A stretch of 48,294 nt of DNA, taken from Planctomycetes bacterium GWF2_41_51 (GTDB lineage Bacteria > Planctomycetota > Phycisphaerae > Sedimentisphaerales > UBA12454). Positions within the stretch are counted from its first letter, which is position 1, and the number at the start of each line of letters is the position of its first letter. The notes beneath the pieces are model-generated. The model did not search any database, had not been told where the DNA came from, and saw nothing but the letters and a program-made list of their open reading frames with translations. The translations under genes were made by a program, and so were the position numbers. Where the stretch lies: positions 1-48,294 of the forward strand of contig MHXZ01000132.1 in NCBI GenBank assembly GCA_001825665.1, written 5' to 3'. This document shows positions 1 through 8,403 of this stretch, one piece after another.

Positions 1-30
1 GTTATTTTTCACATTATTCTGTTTTATCAT
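1..30 (-). CDS. Start of a leftward gene cut by the window edge (first 10 codons)
   Basis: Ten codons (MIKQNNVKNN) are visible before the window ends. The start is chosen because the ATG has a Shine-Dalgarno-like GGAGAA four bases upstream, and a near-consensus promoter with a palindrome lies just above it at 49-89. The product cannot be identified from ten residues. The palindrome has the GT-N-AC layout common for GntR-family operators, so an autoregulated GntR-type regulator is possible, but this is only inference. Confidence 0.5.
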   Translation of the reverse strand, partial: MIKQNNVKNN

Positions 31-48
31 TTTCTTCTCCGTATATCA

Positions 49-60
49 GTAGTATACTAC
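49..60. promoter_or_regulatory. Perfect 12-bp palindrome, candidate repressor operator
   Basis: GTAGTATACTAC is its own reverse complement. It sits immediately downstream of the -10 box and over the expected start of transcription, a classic repressor position. The central GT-AT-AC pattern resembles GntR-family operators. Confidence 0.5.
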
Positions 61-61
61 C

Positions 62-89
62 AGTATATTGAAATACAAAAGTAAGTCAA
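62..89 (-). promoter_or_regulatory. Sigma70-type promoter of the left-edge gene
   Basis: Read on the minus strand, TTGACT (84-89) and TATACT (62-67) are separated by 16 bases. Both hexamers are one mismatch from consensus. The expected transcription start falls near 55, inside the palindrome at 49-60, and the first ATG is at 30. Confidence 0.6.
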
Positions 90-360
90 GAAAAAAACAA
101 AATCACAGATAAACCTCTTAACCTCTTTATTGTAAAGTACATACGTTTGTTTGTATTTTATAACTTTGGTTGTAAGCGCATGGTGAATTGCATTTAAAAG
201 GAGCTTAGGATACGAGCCGAAATGGGGGCCACCTCGTGTCGAGCAATGCCCGTTTCAAATTCCTATTTTTTAGCATTTTATCGTAACTCATTTAACAACA
301 ATGAGCTACATTTCCCGACCAATTGCAAGTTGTTTCTCAAAAGCTTTGCATTTATTGCGT
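90..360. other. Intergenic stretch with no supported gene
   Basis: This AT-rich stretch lies between the left-edge promoter and the first insertion-sequence remnant. The short open frames here have no ribosome-binding site or recognisable protein. I see no RNA gene or terminator. Confidence 0.5.
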
Positions 361-1690
361 GGGATTGCACGGGATTGCATCTATTGCAGGTAACTACGCG
401 CGCAAAAGAGTAGTCTACTTGCGGATAACAGAGGTGGTGATTAAAAAACATACTGGTTGTGTTACTTAATTTTGATGTGATCTGGTGACTATTGTTTGAA
501 TCATTTTCCACTAAATCGCCTAAGTCTTGGCTTTCTTAGTGCTATATGAAAAGTCGTCCATCCCATCAGGCCCCCCCTTTTATAAAACTTCAATAGTCCG
601 CCAAGACGCTCATGGCAGACAATTTCACCTTGACCTTCGGACGGAGGATCAATAATGTTGTTATTCAAGGATTGATGCGGTCTCTCAAAATGATAATGTT
701 CTACATAATTTTTAATAATGTATCTCAGATGTGCTTCTCCAAATATCAGCATTTTATCGAGACATTCGGATTTTATGCTCCGAATGAAGCGTTCAATGAA
801 AGGACTGAAATTAGGTGCCATTGGCATTGATTTTATAGCTTCAATGCCCCCTACTTTTAGAATTTTTACAAACGTATCGGCATATAGCGGGTCTCTATCA
901 CGAATGACATATCTTTTATTTTTTAGAAACCCTGACAATGGGTCAGTCAGATTCCTGGCCATTTGTTGCATCCATGTGCCATGAGCCTGTTCTATAATGC
1001 CTGCTATCTCAACTTTTCTGGTAGCATAATCTATGGCAACAAGGACCATATAGCGAGTCAATCCCTTTAACGTATAAACTTCGTTAGTAAAAAAGTCGAT
1101 TGCTGTTAATGATTGCCAGTGTGCAGATATAAATTCTGCCCAAGTGGTTTTCTTCTGTCTGTCAGGATGTGGTTCCAATCCTTCTTTTTTCAAAATGTTT
1201 GCTATGGTAGAATGGCAATTTTGAAGCCAAGATATTTCAATACACCCTGGATGCGTATATAACCCCAACCTCGATTTTTTTTGCCATCTTAATTATTACA
1301 TTCCGCAGTTCTTCAGATATCTGTGGTCTGCCGTATTTGCGGCACTTGCTTCCATCATACTTTCGAGCAATAAGCTCTCTATGCCATCATAGGATTGTTT
1401 CTGGCGAAAATATACAACATATTTCGTCTAAAGCTTTGCGCCCAATTTTCTTAGCTAATACAGCTAATGTCTTTCGCTGCTGGTCGGAAAGAATAATTCG
1501 CTTTTTGCCGAGCTTTTCTTTTAATATAGCGTTTTCAGCCTTTAAATATTCAATCATATCCTGCTGATGTCTGTTTATCCAGCCAGCAAGCATAACTAAT
1601 AATATTGTCATTGGGCGAGTTTTCATAAAAGCCTTAAATAGAATGAAAACCAGAATTATAATAAAAATCCCGATCGAAAAAAGAGGTTTC
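361..1690 (-). mobile_element. Insertion sequence remnant, copy A
   Basis: This copy contains a broken DDE transposase (501-1626) plus its 3' flank. The 12-mer CGGGATTGCATC at 370-381 recurs at 1751-1762, at nearly the same distance (about 120-130 bp) beyond the transposase end in copy B. That suggests both belong to the element's 3' part. A second GGGATTGCA lies immediately beside it at 361-369. Terminal inverted repeats and the exact right end could not be defined; 1690 is an estimate. Confidence 0.5.
501..1626 (-). pseudogene. DDE transposase (integrase core, rve type), inactivated
   Basis: The protein reads as an HTH-containing N-terminus (from ATG 1626), then an integrase catalytic core and the family-typical C-terminal motifs HYHFERPHQSL and IVCHERLGGLLK. 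Core acidic positions are visible in TAIDFFTNE, VIRDRDPLY and FIERFIRSIKSE. Three lesions break it. An in-frame TGA at about 1392 sits where ETIL-WHREL should be continuous. One base is missing in an A8 run near 1277, before NRGWGYIRIQGVLKYLG. Another base is missing near 1215, before HSTIANILKKEG. The core downstream of the last lesion is intact. The family resembles IS481/IS3-like integrase-core transposases common in Planctomycetes; the exact IS family is uncertain. Confidence 0.8.
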
Positions 1691-1748
1691 TATAAAATAT
1701 AAGGCCTTTCCTATACAAACATTATGTTCGGATGAGTTTTTTACATAC

Positions 1749-2270
1749 TACGGGATTGCATCCTTGCGATAGACTACTTCAGGAGTTAAGTATCCCATAT
1801 ATAAGCGTGATAATATTGTGATCTATTTTGGTGTAACAAGCGTGAGAAAAGTTGTAGATTTTTGCTGAGTTAATTGGTCTTAGTGCTTTGTAAAACGTTA
1901 TCCCAGTTCATGCCGCTTCTTTGTAGAACTTCATTATGATTTTGAGAGGCCACGTCAATCGTTTTGATATGTTCTACATTATACCACAGATGTGCTTTTT
2001 CATTTAATATAAGCATTCTGTCAAACCATTTGGATTTTAGGCTTCGAATAAGAAGCTCAATAAATAAGAAAATAGGAACCATTTATAGATTTTATAGCTT
2101 TAATACCTCCTGCTTTGAGAATCTTATAAATGTATCAAATTGGCATATTGAAGTGCAGTTAAAAACGTATTAGCAAAATCTTAATGGCTTTTACGCGATA
2201 AATATTTAAATATATATCAGTGAAATCAGCTTTGCACCACACCATCCAGAATCGTTCTTTTGTTGCTCTT
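1749..2270 (-). mobile_element. Insertion sequence remnant, copy B (truncated)
   Basis: A second, more decayed copy lies in the same orientation as copy A. Its 3' flank begins with CGGGATTGCATC at 1751-1762 and is followed by the end of a transposase frame at 1870. The part beyond about 2180 is hard to align, and the left half of the transposase gene is lost, so the 2270 boundary is approximate. Confidence 0.45.
1870..2175 (-). pseudogene. Transposase fragment, second copy
   Basis: The frame ending at 1870 reads IELLIRSLKSKWFDRMLIL, which matches IERFIRSIKSECLDKMLIF of copy A. Just upstream, in a shifted frame near 2090-2150, the bases encode YKILKAGGIKAIKSI, matching FVKILKVGGIEAIKSM. This is therefore a frameshifted remnant of the catalytic core's last third, too degraded for activity. 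Confidence 0.65.
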
Positions 2271-2294
2271 TACCTTTCAGACAAATGATGACAT

Positions 2295-2317
2295 GTAAAT
2301 AAAGTGGTTTTATTTAC
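2295..2317. promoter_or_regulatory. Inverted repeat upstream of the toroid-type gene
   Basis: GTAAATAAA and TTTATTTAC form perfect 9-bp arms around a 5-base centre, 35 bases before the ATG at 2353. No T-run or gene end fits a terminator here, so an operator for the following two-gene unit is more likely. No matching regulator can be named. Confidence 0.4.
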
Positions 2318-2352
2318 TATGCATATTTCGCAAGTTTAAAGGAGTATTTAGA

Positions 2353-4644
2353 ATGAAGCACAAAATCAAAAATTCGTTGCAGCGTTCGAGTATTTTAAAA
2401 AAAATTATTTTGCTAGTACTTCTTGGATGTGCAGTTCCTGTACATGCATGGATCGGAGATCCAAGTGTTATATTGAGCCCAAGTAATCCATATCTTGCTC
2501 AAGCTGAATCCAACCGTTGGCGTTCTTACACTTATGGAGTTGATATTTTCTGGATATGCTGGGGGTATGCCGCTCCTGAAAGTACACAGCGAGGAAATTC
2601 ATCACTATATAATGCAGCTATCACTAAAGTTAATGAACTTACAAGCAATTTAGCAGCCAATCCTGAGCCTATGTGGGATGTATATGAAGCTTTGGAATGT
2701 GTTTATATATTAAATAGATACACAGGCTATAAGGCCCCTTCGCAGACAATAACAACCTGGCTGAACAGATTAGCTGCTTCTGTTGCAGAGACTTATGATT
2801 TAATGTACAGCTCAAGTTGGGAGGCCTATGCACCCAACGCCATGGCCCAAGCAGCTGCTATTCTTCAGTTAGCTTCCATTCTTTATAACAATTCTACTTA
2901 TGCCAACACAGCAGGTGCGTTGATTGATGAAATCTATGCAGACTATAAAACGGGCGGTGGCGGTCTATATTATCTCGATCAAGCAGCTTCAATTCAGATG
3001 TATTATGGATTCGAACTAGTTTTTGTCGGCAGATACTATCAACTAACACACGATTCCACGGCAGAAAATTTAATTAAGTACATGGCTGGTTACGCTAAAG
3101 ATATAATGGATAATGGAGTCATCGAAGGTTCTACGGCCGCTCACTGGAAGGATGGTTGGGCCAAAGGCGGGCCATTATACCAGTTTGAAATTTGTGCAGG
3201 TGTTGACCATGATAGTTTGGCAAGAGCAGTGGCAGCTTATCGCGAAAGCAATTTTGCAGAAATCAGGGTTTATCTTTATCCTGTAATGTATTTCTGGGAT
3301 TCTTCACTTTCTTCAGGAACAATGGCTCCGGACTTTTGCCGTTATAACTTTAATGTCAGCGGCCCTCAGCTTCGCTATGGCAGATGGCAGGTAACTATGT
3401 GCAGTGCATCACGAAGCGATACCGGGATTGGCTGTGTTAAAGTTGGTACCAGCGCGGACTCCTGGAGTGGTTATCTCGATGTCGCAAATTTGCAGATTTT
3501 AAAAAATAGCTCCAGTCCGCCTAATGCTACGGATGGCAGTTATTATGTAATGTGGCCAGGTTCGAGTACATCAATCGTCGCAGGTAATTGGATTGCAAGT
3601 GCAGGCAACTTTTATCCTCGATCATATTTCACAGGCGGAACATCCATACCAGCACAAAACCAATGGCGTACAAAGCAAGTATGGTTTGGAGACAAAGAAG
3701 GAATGAGCGGTTATATTATAACAAAGACACAGACGAGTACATCTACGGTATACGGGCCACGCGGATATATAAATACAAGCCATTCACCTTCTTTGAATGG
3801 GACATCTTTTACAGCCGGTGAGTTAAGCTATAAGGTATTCGGTCCTGATATCGCATCTTTGACGACTTCAGGCGGGGGCAGCAATGACGTTTGGGTCAAT
3901 CTGACCGGAGTTTCTTCCCGCTCTTACCCGTCAGGAGACGATTATGGTTATGGGTTATCATGCAGAAATGGGACACCTTATAATATAATCTACATTTCTC
4001 AAGGTAATGGTCTGCTTGCTTTTACTGTGGACCGTCCAATTGAATGTGATATTACGCTTGTATATAATGATACAGGTTCGACACAAACATTCAGCTCAGT
4101 TAGTCCTTCAGGCAAAACTATATATCGTTCAGGAACTAATGGAGTTTACTCCTGTCAAAACGGTACCGGTACTTCTCTAACAGTTGCCAACAATGAATTG
4201 GTCGCAATGTTCCACAGTTCATCTTTAATAGGTATTCATTTTGCAATGTGTAAAAATGGTAATCAGTATTTGCACAATGACAGCAGTTCTGCCGGCGGCA
4301 GAGTTACTACTTATTACTACCATTCTGACTATGATAGTGAAAAATGGGACATTCAGCCAATGCTTGACGGCACATACCGGCTTAGGAATTTACGCGGCGG
4401 AGGAAACTTGTACATGGCAACAACAGGTACCGGCTCATACGCACCAATTATTACCGCTGTCAATGACGAAAGCAGTGTCCTTCAGAAATGGGCTTTTGTA
4501 AGCAGCGGCAGCGATTACAGGTTTAAAACTTTTTCAGCGAACATGTATGTCAATGATGAAAGCAACATTGTTCTTGACGATTTGTACCTATATGATGATC
4601 GTCCAACATGGAATAGTCAAATCTGGACTCTTACAAGGCAATAA
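2353..4644 (+). CDS. Secreted toroid-type putative polysaccharide lyase/glycosidase with ricin-type domain
   Basis: This 763-residue protein has a signal peptide (hydrophobic stretch 15-30, likely cleavage after VHA-32) and AAGGAG upstream of the ATG. Residues about 33-330 are helix-rich with paired aromatic motifs (CWGYAAPES, YEALECVYIL, YAPNAMAQAAAILQLASILY). These look like an (alpha/alpha) toroid; residues 330-625 look like beta-strands. That two-part layout is typical of several polysaccharide lyase families, but I recognise no known family. Residues about 630-763 form a ricin-type beta-trefoil with QxW-like motifs (SEKWDI, LQKWAF, SQIWTL). The catalytic region is paralogous to the gene at 22065-25352. 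Conserved candidates for function include the AHWKDGW and CRYNFNVSGPQ segments. It probably acts on an extracellular polymer and forms a two-gene unit with the next gene. Confidence 0.75.
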   Translation: MKHKIKNSLQRSSILKKIILLVLLGCAVPVHAWIGDPSVILSPSNPYLAQAESNRWRSYTYGVDIFWICWGYAAPESTQRGNSSLYNAAITKVNELTSNLAANPEPMWDVYEALECVYILNRYTGYKAPSQTITTWLNRLAASVAETYDLMYSSSWEAYAPNAMAQAAAILQLASILYNNSTYANTAGALIDEIYADYKTGGGGLYYLDQAASIQMYYGFELVFVGRYYQLTHDSTAENLIKYMAGYAKDIMDNGVIEGSTAAHWKDGWAKGGPLYQFEICAGVDHDSLARAVAAYRESNFAEIRVYLYPVMYFWDSSLSSGTMAPDFCRYNFNVSGPQLRYGRWQVTMCSASRSDTGIGCVKVGTSADSWSGYLDVANLQILKNSSSPPNATDGSYYVMWPGSSTSIVAGNWIASAGNFYPRSYFTGGTSIPAQNQWRTKQVWFGDKEGMSGYIITKTQTSTSTVYGPRGYINTSHSPSLNGTSFTAGELSYKVFGPDIASLTTSGGGSNDVWVNLTGVSSRSYPSGDDYGYGLSCRNGTPYNIIYISQGNGLLAFTVDRPIECDITLVYNDTGSTQTFSSVSPSGKTIYRSGTNGVYSCQNGTGTSLTVANNELVAMFHSSSLIGIHFAMCKNGNQYLHNDSSSAGGRVTTYYYHSDYDSEKWDIQPMLDGTYRLRNLRGGGNLYMATTGTGSYAPIITAVNDESSVLQKWAFVSSGSDYRFKTFSANMYVNDESNIVLDDLYLYDDRPTWNSQIWTLTRQ

Positions 4645-4654
4645 AAAATCTCGT

Positions 4655-4683
4655 AGCGTCCCGGTCTTTAGAATCGAGACGCT
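4655..4683 (+). other. Intergenic hairpin between the two plus-strand genes
   Basis: AGCGTC (4655-4660) pairs with GACGCT (4678-4683) around a 17-base loop. TCTCG (4649-4653) could instead pair with CGAGA (4675-4679), so the two stems exclude each other. There is no T-run, so this is more likely an mRNA structure or weak attenuator than a full terminator. Confidence 0.35.
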
Positions 4684-4725
4684 TAATTACTAATATTTCA
4701 AAGTATATTTATTGGAGAGATAGCT

Positions 4726-6291
4726 ATGTTTAAAAAATTAATAATTAGTATGATAGCATTATTATTGTGTGCCAATGCTTTCGGAGCATACGAACGTGCG
4801 TTATGGAGCCCAGGAGATGCCCCGACTAATCACACAACAACACCTTTTTTGCAGGATAGTACTGAAGTTCGCATACACGATGTTGATTCTGACACATGGC
4901 GGTATAATATGGGCCCTGCCATCATCGGCCATAGTGGAACCATGCACTGTATATGGAAATCAACACCGGGTGATGAAACATCCACTAATGCAGTAACCAG
5001 ATACTCATATTCAACCAATGACGGTTTTACCTGGTCAACTCCGCAAATTATCGCAAACGACAGCGGTCCCGGTTGGTATGGCCACGGTACTTTATTTGTA
5101 GTCAGCAATATTGTGTACGCTTTGCTTCCTCATGAATACTCCGATTCTTATGATACAGAATTATGGAGATTAAACGGAAGTACATGGTCATTAATCGGCA
5201 AAATACGTGATGATTTCTATCCACAGGAAAATCCCAAATTAATGCCTAACGGTAACTGGATATGCGGCGGTTTCGAAAGACAAGGTACTACAACATACAG
5301 CGCGGTAATAATCAGTCAAGGCAGCAATATAACAAGCACCTGGACATTAAAAAGAATAGATGCCTATCAAAGCAGAGGTTTTGAGACATCAACGTGGATC
5401 GATGGTGCTGAAGTTACTGCTTGCACAAGACAATGGAAAAAAGATGCAGCAGGCGTTTTAAGAATGGGCAGCCTTGTGAGTATAGACTCAGGAAATTCAT
5501 GGAACCCGGGCTATATAATCAATTATCCAGCAAGTAATTTCCCATTTGTTGATGCTCATGTATATGCCGATCATGTATCCAATGGCGAGAGATACCTTGT
5601 TTACAATATGCCGGTGAGCGGTGTTTATAATAATCGAAGAGTCCTGGCAATTGCTTTTGCTGAACCCGGCTCACGAGTGCTTAGCAGTATTTATAAACTT
5701 CGCGACCATGGCGATACAGAGCCGCATTATCCGGGCATAGCAAAAGACCCCGGCTGGATGCAAGCTAATGGGTGTGAGTATAACGGTAACATTTACATTG
5801 TTTATGTGCGGGCAAAAGAAGATGTAGATATGACAATTATACCTGTTGACGACGGCGGCGGTTCGCCTATTTCCGGTGAGCATTATTTGAGATGCAACAA
5901 TGGCAACCAGTACTTACACAATGACGGCAGCACATCCGGCTCAGAAGTGACGACCTATTATTACAGGCCTGATTGGGCCAGCGAAAAATGGAACATCGAA
6001 CACGTTGCCGGTGATGTTTACAGGTTAAAAAGTTTGCGCGGTACCAATCTTTATCTTACTGCGACAGGATCCGGCGCAATGTCGCCAATAGTTGCACAAA
6101 CCTATAATCCAAGTTCTGATTATCAGAAATGGGAATTCGTTCACATGGGCGGCAATGATTACAGGCTGAAAATTGTTTTGGCAAATCAATATATGAATGA
6201 TCAAAGCAACGAAGTTCTTGACGATTTGTTCCTATATCATGACAGACCAACATGGACCAGCCAGATTTGGACGTTAGAAGAAGTGCAATAA
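4726..6291 (+). CDS. Secreted sialidase-fold (BNR/Asp-box) protein with ricin-type domain
   Basis: This protein of 521 residues has a clear signal peptide (MFKKLIISMIALLLCANAFG). Residues about 20-385 form a beta-propeller with Asp-box motifs such as STNDGFTWS and SIDSGNSWN, as in the sialidase/BNR superfamily. I see no FRIP motif, so a true GH33 sialidase is not supported. Residues about 390-521 are a ricin-type trefoil (SEKWNI, YQKWEF, SQIWTL) closely related to that of the preceding gene. The propeller is very similar to the N-terminal part of the protein at 44680-47256, where the trefoil is replaced by LamG and dockerin-like modules. It follows the preceding gene by 81 bases and is closed by the terminator at 6306-6347. 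Confidence 0.75.
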   Translation: MFKKLIISMIALLLCANAFGAYERALWSPGDAPTNHTTTPFLQDSTEVRIHDVDSDTWRYNMGPAIIGHSGTMHCIWKSTPGDETSTNAVTRYSYSTNDGFTWSTPQIIANDSGPGWYGHGTLFVVSNIVYALLPHEYSDSYDTELWRLNGSTWSLIGKIRDDFYPQENPKLMPNGNWICGGFERQGTTTYSAVIISQGSNITSTWTLKRIDAYQSRGFETSTWIDGAEVTACTRQWKKDAAGVLRMGSLVSIDSGNSWNPGYIINYPASNFPFVDAHVYADHVSNGERYLVYNMPVSGVYNNRRVLAIAFAEPGSRVLSSIYKLRDHGDTEPHYPGIAKDPGWMQANGCEYNGNIYIVYVRAKEDVDMTIIPVDDGGGSPISGEHYLRCNNGNQYLHNDGSTSGSEVTTYYYRPDWASEKWNIEHVAGDVYRLKSLRGTNLYLTATGSGAMSPIVAQTYNPSSDYQKWEFVHMGGNDYRLKIVLANQYMNDQSNEVLDDLFLYHDRPTWTSQIWTLEEVQ

Positions 6292-6305
6292 GTAAACTAA
6301 GAAAC

Positions 6306-6347
6306 AAGGCATCCTGATTTTAATGTTGGGATGCCTTATTTTTTTCA
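6306..6347 (+). terminator. Rho-independent terminator
   Basis: AAGGCATCC pairs with GGATGCCTT around a 14-base loop and is followed by a T-run. It closes the plus-strand unit ending at 6291 and lies just beyond the end of the converging minus-strand operon (stop at 6359). Confidence 0.85.
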
Positions 6348-6358
6348 GATAAAAATCC

Positions 6359-8389
6359 CTAAGAATAACTAATTTCTATCATTTGATGACATTGAAGCTT
6401 TGGAAGAACAAATTCTACACAATCCGCCTTTTGGGAAAATTCAAGTTTACTACTTTCAGGAACACATATAACACTCTTTATCTTTTCCGGAATTGATAAA
6501 GAAACTTTCAAATCGTAAAGCGGAAGCAAATCATCAATAACTTCCACGCTTATTGCTTTGCCGGCAACTGTTCCACCGGAAAGATTCATTGAGCCGCCGC
6601 GACTAATCGTATTTGCATAAAGTAAATGCAGAACATAACGGCTTTGTTCTTTCTGTTTCATTAAGGTAACTCTGCCAATCGAAGGCAGGTTAATTTTCAC
6701 TGTCGACTCATTCAACAATAAATTCAGTGCGTTAATTATATACTCTTTATAAGCAACGGCGCCAAAATCACGATAAATTGAAAAGACAGGATGGGCCAAA
6801 TACATAATATTACCATTGTAAACACCGCAATCAAAACCCGATGATTCTGGTTTTGGCGGAGTATGCTGATGACTGCAAAAATGTTCAAAAGTTCTGTTAA
6901 AGTATGGGTCATAAACTTGCCCGAGCGATTTGCCTTTTTCCGCTTTTATTCTCTGACTTGGCAAATACATCACGAGCGGTGAATTTACAAACGATGGACG
7001 AATTTCTTTAGTTGGCAAAATATAATCAGGCTGATAAGGACTCGGCCCTTCATAACTTGCACCGATATCAAACAAAAATATGCTTCCATCGACATTGAGG
7101 CCACTTGTTCCTGTTAAAAATAATTTGCCGCCATTTAAAAGATATTCATCAAGCTTGAGTTTGAGATTATCATTAATAGAAATATTATCCGGCAACACTA
7201 ATAATTTATACTTTGAAAAATCAATTTCTTCGTCAATCACATCGAACAGGAAATGCCCTTCAAGCAGGATTCTTGCTGCACCTGTATCCGGAGCGTCATC
7301 ATGAGTTGCCCTTTGGCGAACGTTATGAACTGCTGAGCTTGAAAGTAATCCAATATCAGCAATGTTTTCAACATTATGGCACCAAGGCTCTTTAGCCTTG
7401 ACCGATTCATAAGCTGATCCAATTATTTTATAGGTGCTGATATCCATTTCGCCAGTCGGATGCAATTGGTCGCCTACGCTGCATTTGGCACCATATGCAA
7501 GCATCGCCGCACATTCATATTTTAACGCATTTGGATATTTGTATCCGCCGAATTCTCCCCATGTTGTATGAAACTTGCCAGTCATCCCCAAAAAGTCGAA
7601 AGGAAGATTCATACAGTATTTTGCCGATACGGGAAAATGATCATAGCCCCAGCCGCCAGTAGGAAGTGATTCCAATTCAAGATGGCTGAAATATTTCAGA
7701 AGCTGGCGATTGCCTCTTTGGATATGTCCGCTGTTGTGGAAAACAGGCATATTGCCCCGAGCATCTTTAGAGGCAGCGGTTGTTTCTTTGTAATAACGCT
7801 CAATGGCAATTTCTGCACACTTTAGCCTATCGGCTTCAACAGCAACATTCAATCCCCTGTCTTTCATTATCGCCATGCACCACTTGCAGCAACATTGTCC
7901 CTGGGCAATGATATCTAAAAATATGCCATCGGCATCAGGAAACAGCCTCACAACTTCTATTATTTGTTCACATAGATAATTAAGATATGGGCTATTAAAG
8001 CACATTAAATGAAAGCCGGGATTCGTAACTTCCGCAGACCAACCAGCATATTGGCCATTAACCTTGATTTCACGCCATTCGGGATGTTCATGTGATGCGA
8101 AATTATCTACGCCTGCTGACAAATAAATTGGAACATTAACATCAATTTCTTTTGCAGCTTCGTATTGTGCATCAAGCAGATTAAAATTAAGATGCGGATG
8201 CTGACTACCAATTTGAGTTGGGTGATAACTCCAGCCGTGATGGCATTTAGAAAAACAAGTAATCGAATTAACATTACCGATTTTTAAAGCCTGCTGGAAT
8301 TTTTGTTTGTCAAACTTTGAACCGATATTGTCGATAGCCTCTGAAGTATGAAAATCAAGGTGTATTTGTCTAAATCTTAGTTTATGCAT
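6359..8389 (-). CDS. GHL6/GH42M-type glycosidase, possible alpha-L-fucosidase, cytoplasmic
   Basis: From the ATG at 8389 the protein has 676 residues and no signal peptide. This start has AAGG seven bases upstream. An earlier ATG at 8407 would overlap the preceding gene but has a poorer site. The N-terminal 350 residues look like a TIM-barrel of the GHL6 type, with DGIFLDII followed by a cysteine cluster (QCCCKWCM). Residues about 365-480 resemble the beta-galactosidase trimerisation domain (GH42M: NIADIGLLSSSAV, KYKLLVLPDN, GGKLFLTG). As I recall, alpha-L-fucosidases of GH151 share this architecture, and the GH95 gene in the same operon makes fucose release plausible, but the substrate is inference. 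It is the last gene of the operon. Confidence 0.7.
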   Translation of the reverse strand: MHKLRFRQIHLDFHTSEAIDNIGSKFDKQKFQQALKIGNVNSITCFSKCHHGWSYHPTQIGSQHPHLNFNLLDAQYEAAKEIDVNVPIYLSAGVDNFASHEHPEWREIKVNGQYAGWSAEVTNPGFHLMCFNSPYLNYLCEQIIEVVRLFPDADGIFLDIIAQGQCCCKWCMAIMKDRGLNVAVEADRLKCAEIAIERYYKETTAASKDARGNMPVFHNSGHIQRGNRQLLKYFSHLELESLPTGGWGYDHFPVSAKYCMNLPFDFLGMTGKFHTTWGEFGGYKYPNALKYECAAMLAYGAKCSVGDQLHPTGEMDISTYKIIGSAYESVKAKEPWCHNVENIADIGLLSSSAVHNVRQRATHDDAPDTGAARILLEGHFLFDVIDEEIDFSKYKLLVLPDNISINDNLKLKLDEYLLNGGKLFLTGTSGLNVDGSIFLFDIGASYEGPSPYQPDYILPTKEIRPSFVNSPLVMYLPSQRIKAEKGKSLGQVYDPYFNRTFEHFCSHQHTPPKPESSGFDCGVYNGNIMYLAHPVFSIYRDFGAVAYKEYIINALNLLLNESTVKINLPSIGRVTLMKQKEQSRYVLHLLYANTISRGGSMNLSGGTVAGKAISVEVIDDLLPLYDLKVSLSIPEKIKSVICVPESSKLEFSQKADCVEFVLPKLQCHQMIEISYS

Positions 8390-8403
8390 GGAGTTACCTT
8401 TTA

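Noticed and set aside
222-413. Small open frames near the left edge
   Set aside because: No ribosome-binding site or similarity; they overlap the insertion-sequence 3' flank.
1270-1285. Programmed -1 frameshift on the A8 run of the transposase
   Set aside because: A separate in-frame stop and a second base loss show that the gene is broken, so recoding would not restore a protein.
4726-6291. Canonical GH33 sialidase
   Set aside because: Asp-boxes alone define only the fold; no FRIP motif was found.
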